A DNA stretch of 64,000 nt. Origin: Madurella fahalii. Its lineage: Eukaryota > Ascomycota > Sordariomycetes > Sordariales. Of this stretch, positions 10,161-20,311 are shown one piece after another. The translations under genes were made by a program, and so were the position numbers. Location of the stretch: the NCBI GenBank assembly GCA_029876055.1, contig CM056875.1, positions 7,031,001 through 7,095,000 on the forward strand, given 5' to 3'. Position 1 is the first letter of the stretch; the number at the start of each line of letters is the position of its first letter. The notes under the pieces were generated by a model. That model did no database searches. It was not told the origin of the DNA and worked only from the letters and a program-made list of their open reading frames with translations.

Positions 10161-11394
10161 CTACAGCGGTTCTTGTTTTGTCTGCGTCCATTGATGCCTC
10201 AGGTAAAATCCCAACTGGATGTGATTCTGCCCAGCAACAGGCCACCTGGCGCTCCACCCGCTACCCCGTCTGTCCTTCTCCTTCCTCTTCCCGCAGCACC
10301 CCAAACACGGCCGACAAACCCTCTCCACCCAGCCCAGTCCAGCCCCCCTCGCCTTCCTCTCCGCCCCATCCAACGTCTCCTCAAACCAAATCCCCAACAC
10401 CATCACCGCCGACAATAGCAGCGCCGCACCCAAGATATTCGGCGCCAAAAACGGATACACATCCCCTCCCACGGTGCCCACCAACAACCCGCCCAGCGCC
10501 GGACCGGTGATACTCCCCAAATTATACATCACCGGCAACCACGTAAACGCCATACTCTGATTCATAAGATCCGTCAACTCCCCCAAACAGGTCGGCACCA
10601 CCGCCGCATTCCCATTCAACAACCCCCATCGCAATATGCACGAATATCAACTGTATGTAGCTCCGGCAGAACCCAAAGAATACAAAGCACACCATCAGCA
10701 GCGCCGTGCCTAGTAGCATGACGGGTTTGCGCCCGACTCGATCGGAGAGGTATCCCCAGAAGAGATTCGTAGCTAGCTGTGCGGGCGCGAAGGCGGAGGT
10801 GAGGAGGCCGACGTAGAGGCCTACTTGGGACGGAGGGATCTCCGGAAAGGAGGAGACCATGGTGGGAAGGTAAGGAGAGATGGAGTTGAGAGCGGTTTGT
10901 TCAGTGAGGGAGAGGAGGGAGAGGAGGGCGAGGAGGGAGAGTTGTTTCCAGGGAAGGGGAGTCGTGTTGTCATCGTGGGTGTTGGCTGAGGCGTGGGAGT
11001 GGGCGAAGGAGCGACGGCGACGGCGGCGGGTGAAGTAGGAGGTTACGCCGTGGTGTTCATTGAGGAGGAGAAGGGATGTTCGGCGGGGCGGCTGAACCAC
11101 GCGTCGGGGTTCTGGTGGGCTTGTTCGGAGGGGGTTTTCGGGGGAGGGGTCGGGAAGGTGTGGTAGCGATGCGTGGATTGGCGGTGCTGCGGGCGGAGGG
11201 CGGCAGTCGTGCTCTTCCGACGTCGCTTGCCGACGGGCGGCGTCTCGTCGTAGGGGGGAGGGGGGGCTTGGGAAGGGCGCGCCGGCGTGGAAGGAGCCGG
11301 AGGAATGGAGACGGCGCGGACGGGTGATGGCTGGTCTGGACGAGGTCGACGCGCTGGCTGCGACAGCGCTCGCGGCAATGTTGGTGTGCACCAT
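10161..11394 (-). pseudogene. Truncated, frameshifted MFS transporter
   Basis: The N-terminal frame (from 11394) gives about 125 Pro/Arg-rich residues and then MFS helices: WKQLSLLALLSLLSLTEQTA, a TMVSSFPEI loop, LYVGLLTSAFAPAQLATN, and the motif GYLSDRVGRKPVMLLG, which matches the conserved A-motif DRxGRRP of the DHA1-type facilitators. The frame breaks in a run of five G at 10623-10627. Removing one base would give HIAMGLLNGNAAVV and continue into VYPFLAPNILGAALLLSAVM. After about six helices the reading becomes unrelated and stops at 10161, only 137 bp before the caspase-like gene begins. The second six-helix half is missing, so it is a pseudogene even if the G run is a sequencing error. 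Substrate unknown. Confidence 0.75.
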
Positions 11395-13039
11395 TGGTGC
11401 GATATCTGAAGATCAAGCTCGCTGGGTACTGTCAATTCGTTGCCATTGAGCCTCTCGCATTTGAGTTTGGGGAATGCGGGCTTTTCGGGAGATGTTGCTG
11501 CACACTCGGAGTGGTGCAGGTCAGAGGGCCAGGGAGGGGCAAACGCCGACCCCACCAACGCCACGATGTCTTGGCAATCCACTGGGTTGGTTCCTTGCCG
11601 GAGCTTGACGATGATGTCAACGCTGAACTCGGATCACCGTCTCGAATCTCGCGATGGAGACGGTCAACTCGATCAAAACAAAGCGCGAAAAGAAGATTGT
11701 GGAATTCCGCAGCACAATTGATCAATCAGCACCACGCAGGCAACCGTGGAAGCAGTCATCAAATCAGCGTTGCTGCAGATGCAAGCAATGTGACGCGCAT
11801 GGCAATCGTGTTCCGCCAGCCAGTGGAGCAACTCCACTCCAGACGGTTGAAGACAGACCGTTTCTTCCACCGCGCGTGCGGCCAGTAGCGATGCGTACCT
11901 TCCTGCCCGGAAATAGAAGAGAAACCCGCCAAATTTTGGGCCTCGCAGACTGCCAGCTCAGATCTCGCAACCTCTTATCCTGACACTGAACTTGTCGACC
12001 CTAGCTACCATGGACACTGTTTAGTAGGAAGTGAACGACTATTCGAACGTCAACTCCCAGTCTAATCGCGAATCCGAATCAGTGATCCTCCCCGACGAAG
12101 CGAGCGACACCTCATCTTCAAAGCTCCCAAAACTTCTGCGCCTGTTCCGAAGGCGAATAATTCTTCGATACCCAGGAATAACCCGATCAGCCAAAGCCCG
12201 ATTTCGATGCTGATACCGATCTCGTCAACAGAGCTAATAGAAGAATCAGCGACAAGCTTTGGGACAGCGTTGGCCGAGATAGCGAAGGCTATGCATCGGT
12301 GGCCAAGTTCTAACGACCGCCCACACAAGCCCAACCTCCAGAGACATAGGGTATATCCAGAGAGCGGCCACGAACCTGCTCACCCCGATCACCATGCGGC
12401 CTCCCTAGCATCTGGCGCCACCTAGACCCACACCAAAACCGGCTCTATCTCTCCATATTCCAAACTTTCCTGGCGGTCACTGAACGTCCCCACGGATTGG
12501 ATACCGTAGCTGGACACCTGGGCCTTCGAATGCTTCAGCTGCGGCGAGAGACTGCCGCGGCCGGTTTCTGCCTCGCCCGACGTGAACCATGGAATTCGCC
12601 CGTCCCATGAAACGTGGAACTACACCTTTTGGCCGTACGAACGCCACAAAGACTGGAGGCTATGCTCCCGTTGTGCCGCGTTATTTTGGCCGAAGAATCG
12701 TCTAAAGATTGAGAATGGGCACCGCTCGCATGGGGCAGGGCGGCTCAGATCGGAGACTGAGCAGGGTGTCTTCAGCAGCCTGATAAGCACATTCGGAGCG
12801 TTGAGGCGGGTGATGCAACATCATTCAAAGCAGAAGCGTTATACAATAGAGATACATGGCAAGCCAATCCACAGCGCCGTATCTACAGACACCAGACTAC
12901 CAATACCGAACCATCAGTCCTGAGCGCCGTCTATATGTTGACCGTGTATCACGTCCTCTTCATGGCTCTGTCCCTGACCCTCTGATCTCCCGATCCATCA
13001 TCGCCATTACCTGCATCCCAAACCCCTACCATCTGCCAT
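11395..13039. other. Gene-free stretch between two broken transporter-like genes
   Basis: About 1.6 kb. Several 60-160 codon frames exist on both strands, but none has a domain pattern and they overlap each other in conflicting frames. The strand opposite the MFS N-terminus is a shadow. Decayed coding DNA is possible but I could not assign it. Confidence 0.35.
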
Positions 13040-14026
13040 CTACACAACCTCCTTCTCTCCCGCTTCTTTCCTCTCCACCTTCCAACCCAACCACAAGCAA
13101 GTCATCACAACCTTGATAAACACGGCCATCCACAACGCCGCCGCCATGCCCCCCTTACTCCTCTGTACCCAACCGCCCGAAATCCCGCCCACAAACGACA
13201 TGGCCACAGCCGCGAACCGCCTATTCCGCTTCTTATCCGCCCAGATTCCGCCCTTCGACGAAAACAGCAACGGATCGCTTAACAAGTCGCAGTACAAACT
13301 CGTCAACACATTCGTCGGCACCTCATTGTACCCCAACGTCCTACTCGCCACAATCTGGCCCCCAAACCGAAACGCCAACAACACCAGGGGCGCCAGCGAC
13401 AAGTAATTATTCTCAATTTCCTCACGGTGTTTCGTCCCCGCGGCGTCTAGCGTGGTTTTGAGGGAAGTCTGCGTAAACGACGGGATGACGTGACTTTGCG
13501 CCAGCACGGCGGCGGCGATGGGGCGGCGGCATTGTAGAGAAAAGGAGGCGAAGAGGGTGAGGCGCGAGCGGGGGCGGAAGTGGCGGATGAAGCGGGAGAA
13601 GAAGAAGCAGCCGAGCCAGAAGGAGGCCAGGGAGAGGAGGGCGCGGAGCCAGAGGGTCGGTTGGTTTGGGGGGAGGCGGGCGGCGCCGAGGGAGAGGATG
13701 ATGGTGTTCCCTGCAAGACGACGAACGATTAGCCTGGGACCCGAGAGGGAATATGGGGGGGGAATGGGATAGGAAGAGGGGGAGGGTGCACCGATTTGCA
13801 TCGACACGAAGGCGCCGGTCGCATTGAAGGCAACGCTGTCGCAGAGGCCGGACACGCAGCAGCAGACGATCAGTATTAGATCGGCATGGTGAGTGTCAAT
13901 GTCTTGGTGCAGGCGTGCTAGAAGCCCCTACGGCTCGGATTTCTTCACATCGCTGGGCGGATTGCTTGGTGGTGGGAGCTGTGGTTTTTGGTGCGTAGGT
14001 GTTGTTGCACCTGAATCCGAGGTCAT
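13040..14026 (-). pseudogene. DUF1275 (YoaK-like) membrane protein with one nonsense codon
   Basis: Joining 14026-13792 and 13710-13040 across an 81-bp intron (GTGCAC donor, TTGCAG acceptor) gives exactly 302 codons without any indel. The product has the DUF1275 signature: ADLILIVCCCVSGLCDSVAF, FVSMQIGNTIILSLGAARLP, LVLLAFRFGGQIVASRTLGY, NEVPTNVLTSLYCDLLSDPL, and several membrane helices. The only defect is an in-frame TAG at 13928-13930 (codon 33), in S-E-P-stop-G-L-L-A-R-L, where CAG (Gln) would be one C-to-T change away. No other ATG precedes the first conserved segment. A weak alternative is an 81-bp intron that would remove the TAG (GTGCAA...CCGTAG), but no branch site is evident. Function of the family in fungi is unknown. 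Confidence 0.75.
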
Positions 14027-14095
14027 TGTGGTGCGGAGGACATCAACATTTTGGTGGAGTCCGAACGTCGCAACTGGAGGAGAAAAGTGGGGCCG

Positions 14096-14292
14096 AGCCA
14101 AACCCATGTACTCTATTGAGCTGAGGAAGACTGGCAGCTAACTGCGCCACTGTACAGACGTCATCCTGTACATGTATCTCGTCTATAAAAGGAGCAAGCT
14201 CTCCAGCAGAGATGAGGACAATCAAGACAAAAAGACACATAAGATCCTCAACTGTCATTTCCCACGATTCAGAGGTGCCGTGCTTTCCGACA
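14096..14292 (+). repeat. 5'-truncated Ty1/copia LTR
   Basis: The block begins inside the LTR (GAGCCAAACCCATGTACTC) and ends TTTCCGACA, matching the 3697-3953 copy. A copia leader and gag start follow. Confidence 0.75.
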
Positions 14293-14447
14293 ATTAAGAG
14301 TCTCATTCGCTCAACCTCCGATTAGCAAGCCAATAAAGGAAGTACAATCGAAAGCATCCCTGAATCCGATTTAAGATGACAACCATCAATAACGACAAGA
14401 CTATTTTCCTGACCAGCTCTGACGACTGGGAATCCTGGAACCTGTAG
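14293..14447 (+). mobile_element. Copia leader and 23-codon gag remnant
   Basis: The leader matches that after the 3697-3953 LTR. The gag ATG is at 14376-14378, with product MTTINNDKTIFLTSSDDWES-WNL, then TAG at 14445-14447. At the same position the other copy reads CAG, so this stop is a C-to-T change in CpA context. An inverted LTR follows four bases later. Confidence 0.7.
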
Positions 14448-14451
14448 TTCC

Positions 14452-14720
14452 TGTCGGAAACACGGCACCTCTGAATCTTGGGAAATGACAGTTGAGGATT
14501 TTTTCGTGTGTCTTGTTTTGATTGTCTCTCTGCGTCTCCTGTTCTCGTCTCCCTTAGAGAGCTTACTCCTTTATAGACGAGATACACGTACAGGATGACG
14601 TCTGTACAGTGGCGCAGTTAGCTGCCAGTCTTCCTCAGCTCAATAGAGTACATGGGTTTGGCTCCCGCACTAGATCCCTGTGATCCTGATCCTTTGGACT
14701 GGCACCTGACCTTTTTGACA
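14452..14720 (-). repeat. Ty1/copia LTR in opposite orientation
   Basis: It starts TGTCGGAAACACGG and ends CTTTTTGACA, the reverse complement of the LTR ends seen at 3697-3953 and 5590-5851 (269 bp). It is inverted relative to the LTR at 14096-14292, making a foldback around the gag start. Flanking bases (GTTCC and TAATC) do not form a target duplication. Confidence 0.75.
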
Positions 14721-14960
14721 TAATCTAATAGAGACATTGATAAAACAATTAAAAATTGATCTTTCTTTATTTCCTTACGTAATAACTGGTAGTGATAAGA
14801 TCATTAGTTCAATTCTAGGTATAGACACTAGTTATTATATAGGAAAATCAAGATTTGTTTTTAATTGCTCTATTGAATAGCTTTATCAGAGTGTACAGAA
14901 TTCCTGTAATATAAAATATCATGTAGGTCAGTATCTAAGGAAGGTTCTAGAATTCTAGAG
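14721..14960. other. AT-rich spacer
   Basis: A strongly AT-rich stretch, unlike the neighbouring DNA, separates the inverted LTR from the kinase relic. It may be RIP-degraded repeat or kinase N-terminal sequence; nothing codes convincingly. Confidence 0.35.
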
Positions 14961-16155
14961 ACCAGGCCACCCCTCATCTTGAAGCGAGTCATATTCTTGG
15001 GCTCCTGGACGAATTTGACCATCATGGCCCAAATGGAAATCATGTCTGCTTCTTCTTCAAAGCCATGGGTCCAGATATTTCGAGATACAGACGGCTTTTC
15101 CCAAAGCTGAGGATTCCCCTGCCCCTCATGAAGGAGATTTCGAGAGAGCTCCTGCTTGCTCTATCTTATCTACACGATACATGTCAAGTTATCCACACAG
15201 GTCAGCGCATGTCTGCGGTCAAGAAGATTGGCAGGCAAAAGCATTCTCGCACCAGCCTGCCTTGTGCCTTGACGATAAAGTTAGTCATAGACATCAAACC
15301 CCAAAACATCCTTATTGAAACTCCAGCTATCAACAAGATGTTCGAGCAAGCACCTTCCGTAGCATTTCGGCCGCATCGCTCACCGCTGGAATCGCCAAAC
15401 GACTTTTATATGGAATCAACGCAAGTCTCCTCGGCCGAAAGACATAACTCACCCGACTGAACTTTCAGTTCGATTGGCAGATTTTGGAACCTGTGAGGAT
15501 TTCAATTCGGAGGCAACCGCGCAGACCTGGCTAATTCCTGCTAGCCAGTTGGAGTAACAAGCATCTAACAGAGTGGATCCAACTTCAGATGCTCCGAGCA
15601 CCCGAGGTGATACTTGGGGCAGACTGGGACTTCAAAGTCGACATCTGGAACTTGGGGTTGATAGTGAGTCCTTTCCTGGATGTCGACCAAAGCTAGTTAC
15701 GGCAGATGATAACACCATTCCCCTGCCAGATATGGGAGCTTGTCGAAGGTCAACTTCTCTTTGACAGCACGTAGACCGCGAATGATCCGTACAACACCGA
15801 AGCTCACCTGGCACAAATGGCCGCCGTCCTTGGCGCGATACCTGGACCGCTGTTGGCTCGGTCCAGGAACCGAGATCGATACTTTGACGCTGATGGTATG
15901 GGTATCCCGATATCGCTTGTCAGACGTCGAAGCCATCTGCTTGGGTCGTAGCTAATCCGCATTCTAGGCAATCTTCTTAAGCCCTCATCCTTCCCACCTT
16001 GCTCGCTAGAACAGTACTGTAAGAACCCTGATCTCTCAGGCTCGGAAAAGAAAGCATTCTTGAACTTCATTGAGTCAACGATAAGAGTGGACCCAGAGAA
16101 TCTTCTTGATGCCAGCAAGTTTGTTAGAGTCGGCGTGGCTAGGTTAGCCCTGTAG
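14961..16155 (+). pseudogene. SRPK-like serine/threonine protein kinase, N-lobe missing
   Basis: The reading starts mid-kinase with ILGLLDEFDHHGPNGNHVCF and then RELLLALSYLHDTCQVIHT. An intron (15201-15290) splits the catalytic loop, giving VIHTDIKPQNIL, the HTD form typical of SRPK-type kinases. After a frameshift come VRLADFGTCEDF (DFG), MLRAPEVILGADWDFKVDIW (APE to subdomain IX), an intron after LGLI (GTGAGT...TGCCAG, about 15665-15729), IWELVEGQLLF, a TAG, AHLAQMAAVLGAIPGP and a degenerate C-terminal segment including KAFLNFIES. The glycine loop and ATP-binding lysine are absent; their place is taken by AT-rich DNA and copia LTRs. At least one frameshift and one nonsense codon confirm decay. 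Confidence 0.7.
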
Positions 16156-16614
16156 AGATCGCCCCTGATGTATCCCAGCGAGCTACTTCGCGACACACCA
16201 TCCCAACAATACCAACTTTAGCTGAGTGTCACCACAAGACTTTTCGAGATAGCCCAAATTGTACAACTCTCAGGCTTAAATACGTCTGTCCTGTCAGGAA
16301 AATCCCCGCTTGCTAGCAGTCGACTGTATTTGGTAGGGAACACCCACGATGCCGCTGCTTAGAACAAGATTTTCATCAGCATGAGGGTACTATTGATGCG
16401 GAGAAGACTACCAAATGGGTGCGGTGGTACTGAGTTAGTTGACGCTGCTATCAACTCCCGCTTTCGGGCGATCACGCCACTTGGTGGAGGCTGAGGATTT
16501 CGTGAAGTGAAAGTTCTTTGGTGACTTAATCTTGGCAAGTCTTAGGGTTGGTACTGTTGATAGACGGCAATCTGGAACTCCTATCTCCACAGGAAGCGCG
16601 AGTTTTGTAGGTAT
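16156..16614. other. Short intergenic stretch
   Basis: Between the kinase relic and the 3' end of the FAD oxidoreductase gene. No coding or repeat feature was recognised. Confidence 0.4.
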
Positions 16615-18141
16615 TTATAAGCTTGCCACCAATCTCGGCAGCAAAGTATCCGTGAAAACCCACAGACTGGTCGAGATGTGAACTGACCAAGCGGCACCAG
16701 TAAACCATGTCGACCGTCGACCCTGCAGGCCATTCAGCCTTTGTATGAAGCCCGTGTTCAGCACCTCGCGTGAAACATGAGCGCCCACCAGACCGTGCGA
16801 CTCAAACAAGTGAAATGTCAACGGCTGAGGGGGCTGCGTCTGGCTGACCGTTCCGGCCACAACCATTTTATCGAATGTAGCCGAGATCATGTCTTGCGCT
16901 TGATCTTTGGTAAAGGTGTGGTCTCCGGCGGCGACAACGCGGTAGTACGACGAGTTAGCGTAGTTGTCGAAGCGAACGTTGAATGGGGATTTCGGGACAG
17001 CAGCGATCCAATTCCCGCCTTCAGCAGCTCCCGGGACGTTGGTGATGGAGAAGTTTCGAGGGAGAGCTGGGTGGGAGACAACTCCAACGTAGGAAGTGCT
17101 GTAGTTGAAATCCTGGAAGACACCGCGTTCAAAGTCGTCAGCCTCGAGAGGTGCCAAGTTAGAGCCGGTCGGCGGTGCGGTAAACAGCAGCTTCTTGGCG
17201 ACTATACGAGTGACATTGCAAGTGACCGAGTTGCGTACTTCGAGCACAACGCCCTTATCAGAACGTTTGGCTCTGACGGCTGTGCTTGATAATAAAACAT
17301 CGGGACCGAGCAGCTTCAGGATGTTGTCGTAAAGGTCCTGGTTCTTCCCCGATGATGGCACGAAACCGGCGTTGATGCCCAGGATTGTGCGGGCCATGTC
17401 GACATTGAAAGACCGCATAACCCACATTGTTAAGCTGCCTAGCATATCATGCTTGCCAAACCCGGTGGTCGCGAATATTTGTGGTACACCCGCAGTTAGG
17501 TTGTACTTCTCCACGAAGTCCCGAAAGGGTAACACCAGGTCAACAGGTATGTCTTTGGGTGCTGGAAAGCTCCACCAGCCTGGTTCCATGAAAGGAAGAT
17601 ATTTCTCTGCTAAGGCGAGATACCTCCGAAGTGCGTCGTTCCGGTCTGTGGTTGACGGCAGAGTGTAGTTGCTCAACCTCGTGCCTGTGCTGAAATCAAC
17701 GAACAGAGGGGGTTGCTGGGTCGGCCGGTTGTTTGGCATTGTTGAGACGCCCATTCGCGAGAAAAAGTCCTTGGTGTTTGCCAGGTCCACGTAGCTTTGG
17801 ACGCCGGCCTCGAAACCTCTCCCGGTAGCTGGATCTATCCAGGTGTTGACATGACCGCCCTTGGTGACATATCAGCGTCCTCCAACCTCTCAGAACAAGG
17901 TTGAACAGCTTACCAACATAGGTTCCTTCTCTACGACCACGACACCAATTCCATAGTCCTCCCGTAGCCGCACGGCCGAGTATGCTCCCGAGCCACCCCC
18001 ACCAATGATCGCGACGTCTTTGGATATTGTGGGCACTCCGTTAGCTGCCCCAGAGCCGATGTCGGGACAGAGCGCTCTAACTCGACGAGCACATAGAAGC
18101 CCCGCAGCCACGAGAAGTTTTTTCATGCCGGGACACGACAT
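16615..18141 (-). CDS. Secreted FAD-dependent oxidoreductase (amine-oxidase-like)
   Basis: Exons 18141-17914 and 17859-16615 join across a 54-bp intron (GTAAGC donor, ACCAAG acceptor) into 490 residues. Residues about 7-25 form a hydrophobic signal-peptide-like segment. The dinucleotide-binding motif DVAIIGGGGSGAYSA (GxGxxG about 47-52) is followed by VVVVEKEPMLGGHVNTWIDP, the acidic end of the second strand plus the GG-H element of the flavin amine oxidase superfamily. The C-terminal part has RSTWFTGAAW and a short helix, as in fungal secreted members. Several N-x-S/T sites fit export. It lies convergent to nothing close and 0.8 kb from the DUF1996 gene on the same strand. Substrate is unknown; the family is often annotated only as NAD(P)/FAD-dependent oxidoreductase. 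Confidence 0.8.
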
Positions 18142-18928
18142 TTTACCTTACTACTATTGAACGGCGCTAGGGAGGAGCAAAATACTGGTTAAGCTGTGAT
18201 GGGATGACTAAAGCGTTTTGGAAATTGCTTTAGTGCAAACACATGGAAGTTTGGATGACGATGAGCATGCGGGCTAGTCGAAGCCCACGAGCACCGGTCA
18301 GCTTCTACTGCGCTGCAGCAACATTTTCGAAGAAGACCCTGGCAATGCCGCCTCAGTCCCTGAGTCTTGTGTTGCATTGTAGGCAGTCTGGATGTAACCA
18401 TGGGCGGCTTCTAATACCTTAGGCTACAAGGTGCTGGCTCGGCAACGTTCCAGTCCCCCCGGCCATCTGCCCGGATCACTCCGAGCTGAACTTCGTTTCT
18501 AATCACCGGGTCTGTCAGCGGCTCGATATCAGCGAAGTGAACGGCGGGCGTTTCTGCAGGTTATCATTTCTGGCTAATAAAAAGAGGCGAAAGCCCTGTT
18601 AGAATCTCGTTCTAGCGACATTAGCTCCCCAAGTTCAGGCGGGTTGGTGTATCTTTGATCGCGACGGTTATGCAATCACGACCCCGCACCGGCAACGGCA
18701 GTTATCATTCAGCATTGGCCGACTCCGTACCGTACAGTACCACTCGTCGCCTCCGCAAGCCCGAGGGAAGGTCTTGGCTGCAAAAGAATGGCTAAGATGT
18801 AAGGCCCCAAAGTAGGGGATCTAAACATCCAAGTAGAACTCTAGTAGGTGTTCTGGTCTGTACGTAAAACGTCATACTCAGCAAGGGAATGGCTCGTTTC
18901 CAATCCACCCGACGTGGTTACCCCATCC
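18142..18928. promoter_or_regulatory. Intergenic region upstream of the FAD oxidoreductase
   Basis: This gene-free 0.8 kb must hold the promoter of the FAD oxidoreductase and the 3' end of the DUF1996 gene. No specific binding site is supported. Confidence 0.35.
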
Positions 18929-20311
18929 CTATGTCTCAACGACATTCCCAGGGATTGCTGGAAGCCCTGCAGATAGGTAGTATCTCAGCATCAGCAAACT
19001 CTCGCGCTATGGAATCCCCACTCTAGGATATTTTATACTCACATTCTCCATTGGTCCCTACATTCTCTTGGACACGCGATGGGATGGTGCAGGCAATAGC
19101 ATCCTTGCCAGATTTGGATCTTGAGGGCGTTGCAAACTTCCAGGGTGCACCCGTCCTTTCCGAGGTTGTCCATGCCCCTCTGGAGGGAGTCATCTTTCCC
19201 TGTAGGATGTTAGCTTCCGGTGACGAGCAGGCCTTTTGACGTGATTGGAGCCGCACATCCGAAGAGGTAGTCGCCGTGTTGGCCATGGCCAGAACTGCGA
19301 GGATGTCAGCGACGTATGGGCTGAGAAGGTTGAGACCGCGGTGGCCTACCTATCGCCAAAACTGTAGACAAATGGTTGTTTGCCTCCCTGGAAATACTTG
19401 GGATCGTTGAACGGCCTGGTATCAAGCATAATCTCATACATCACTTGTGGTACACGGATCGGGTGCGATGCAGGGCAGTTCGGGCCTGCCAGAACCGCGC
19501 CGGGTGCGTACGCCATATGGCTGCTGTGGTCGGGGCTGTCAAGGTTCTTCCCGTCCCAGCAGCTGGGGAAGATGATGGTAGCGCGAATCCCGCCGGGACA
19601 CATCTTCAGCGGGAACTCGGACGAGTCGCGTGAGTCACAGGGGACGCCGCCTTCGCCGTTCCCGTTGCAGCGGTGGCAGATGCCCGGGAGAGTGCCTTCC
19701 TTTGTACGGAGGGCGGGATTCCCGGCCACCATTCGGAACCCCTGGGTGAAGTTTGTTAGCCGGGATACACCTTGAGGGGCGGCATCGACTGGATGTCCTC
19801 ATACGGGCTTGAAAGATGTCGTCTTGGCGTTGCCGCTGAATGGTTGCATATAGTAAACCGTTAGACCGCCTTCCTGAGGAAGTTTTTCTTGACTGTTGGG
19901 GCGGCGGAAGTTTGCCATTTGTGGGACGAGTCGGTAAGAGCCATTCTCTGGGGATTTGAAGTACACCGTGGCCGTCCAATAGTTACTGAAGTCTTCCGCG
20001 TAGGTGCAAGACGTGCAAGTTGACGTCTCAGCCGGGTCGAAATCGGCCGGGTCCATCTACATTTGATAGGTAAGCACAGGTAGCTCCTGTCGTAGAGGAC
20101 ACGAGGGGAATCGGGGGCCTGATACCGAAAAATTGAACGAGTTGCCACCGACAATCTGGTGGGTGTGAGAGGAGGGGGCCATGCCGGGTTGGACGATAGG
20201 GTCGGCTCGTTCGATCACAAGTTGAGAACACCCGAATCGAAGCATATTTCCCTGTGCCATGACATGGCCTACAGCCAACGCCGTGGCGGCGATGAGGATC
20301 TTCAGAGTCAT
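18929..20311 (-). pseudogene. DUF1996 secreted protein with a one-base frameshift near the C-terminus
   Basis: Six exons can be joined: 20311-20126, 20056-19805, 19741-19350, 19294-19257, 19199-19043 and 18966-18929, with introns of 55-76 bp. The start ATG opens a signal peptide (MTLKILIAATALAVGHVMAQ). The product follows DUF1996 closely: MLRFGCSQLV, HTHQIVGGNSFNFSMDPADF, STCTSCTYAEDFSNYWTATV, GLTVYYMQPF, ICHRC, CPGGIRATIIFPSCWDGKN, LDSPDHSSHMAY, HPIRVPQVMYEI, GHGQHGDYLFGWKDDSLQRG, and the final GEWLPAIPG. The exon total is 1063 nt, one more than a multiple of three; the extra base lies in CCAAATC near 19110-19120, after LEVCNALKIQ. Removing it restores an intact end. It is either a very recent pseudogene or an assembly error in an otherwise sound gene of about 353 residues. 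Secreted; function unknown, sometimes fused to WSC domains. Confidence 0.75.
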
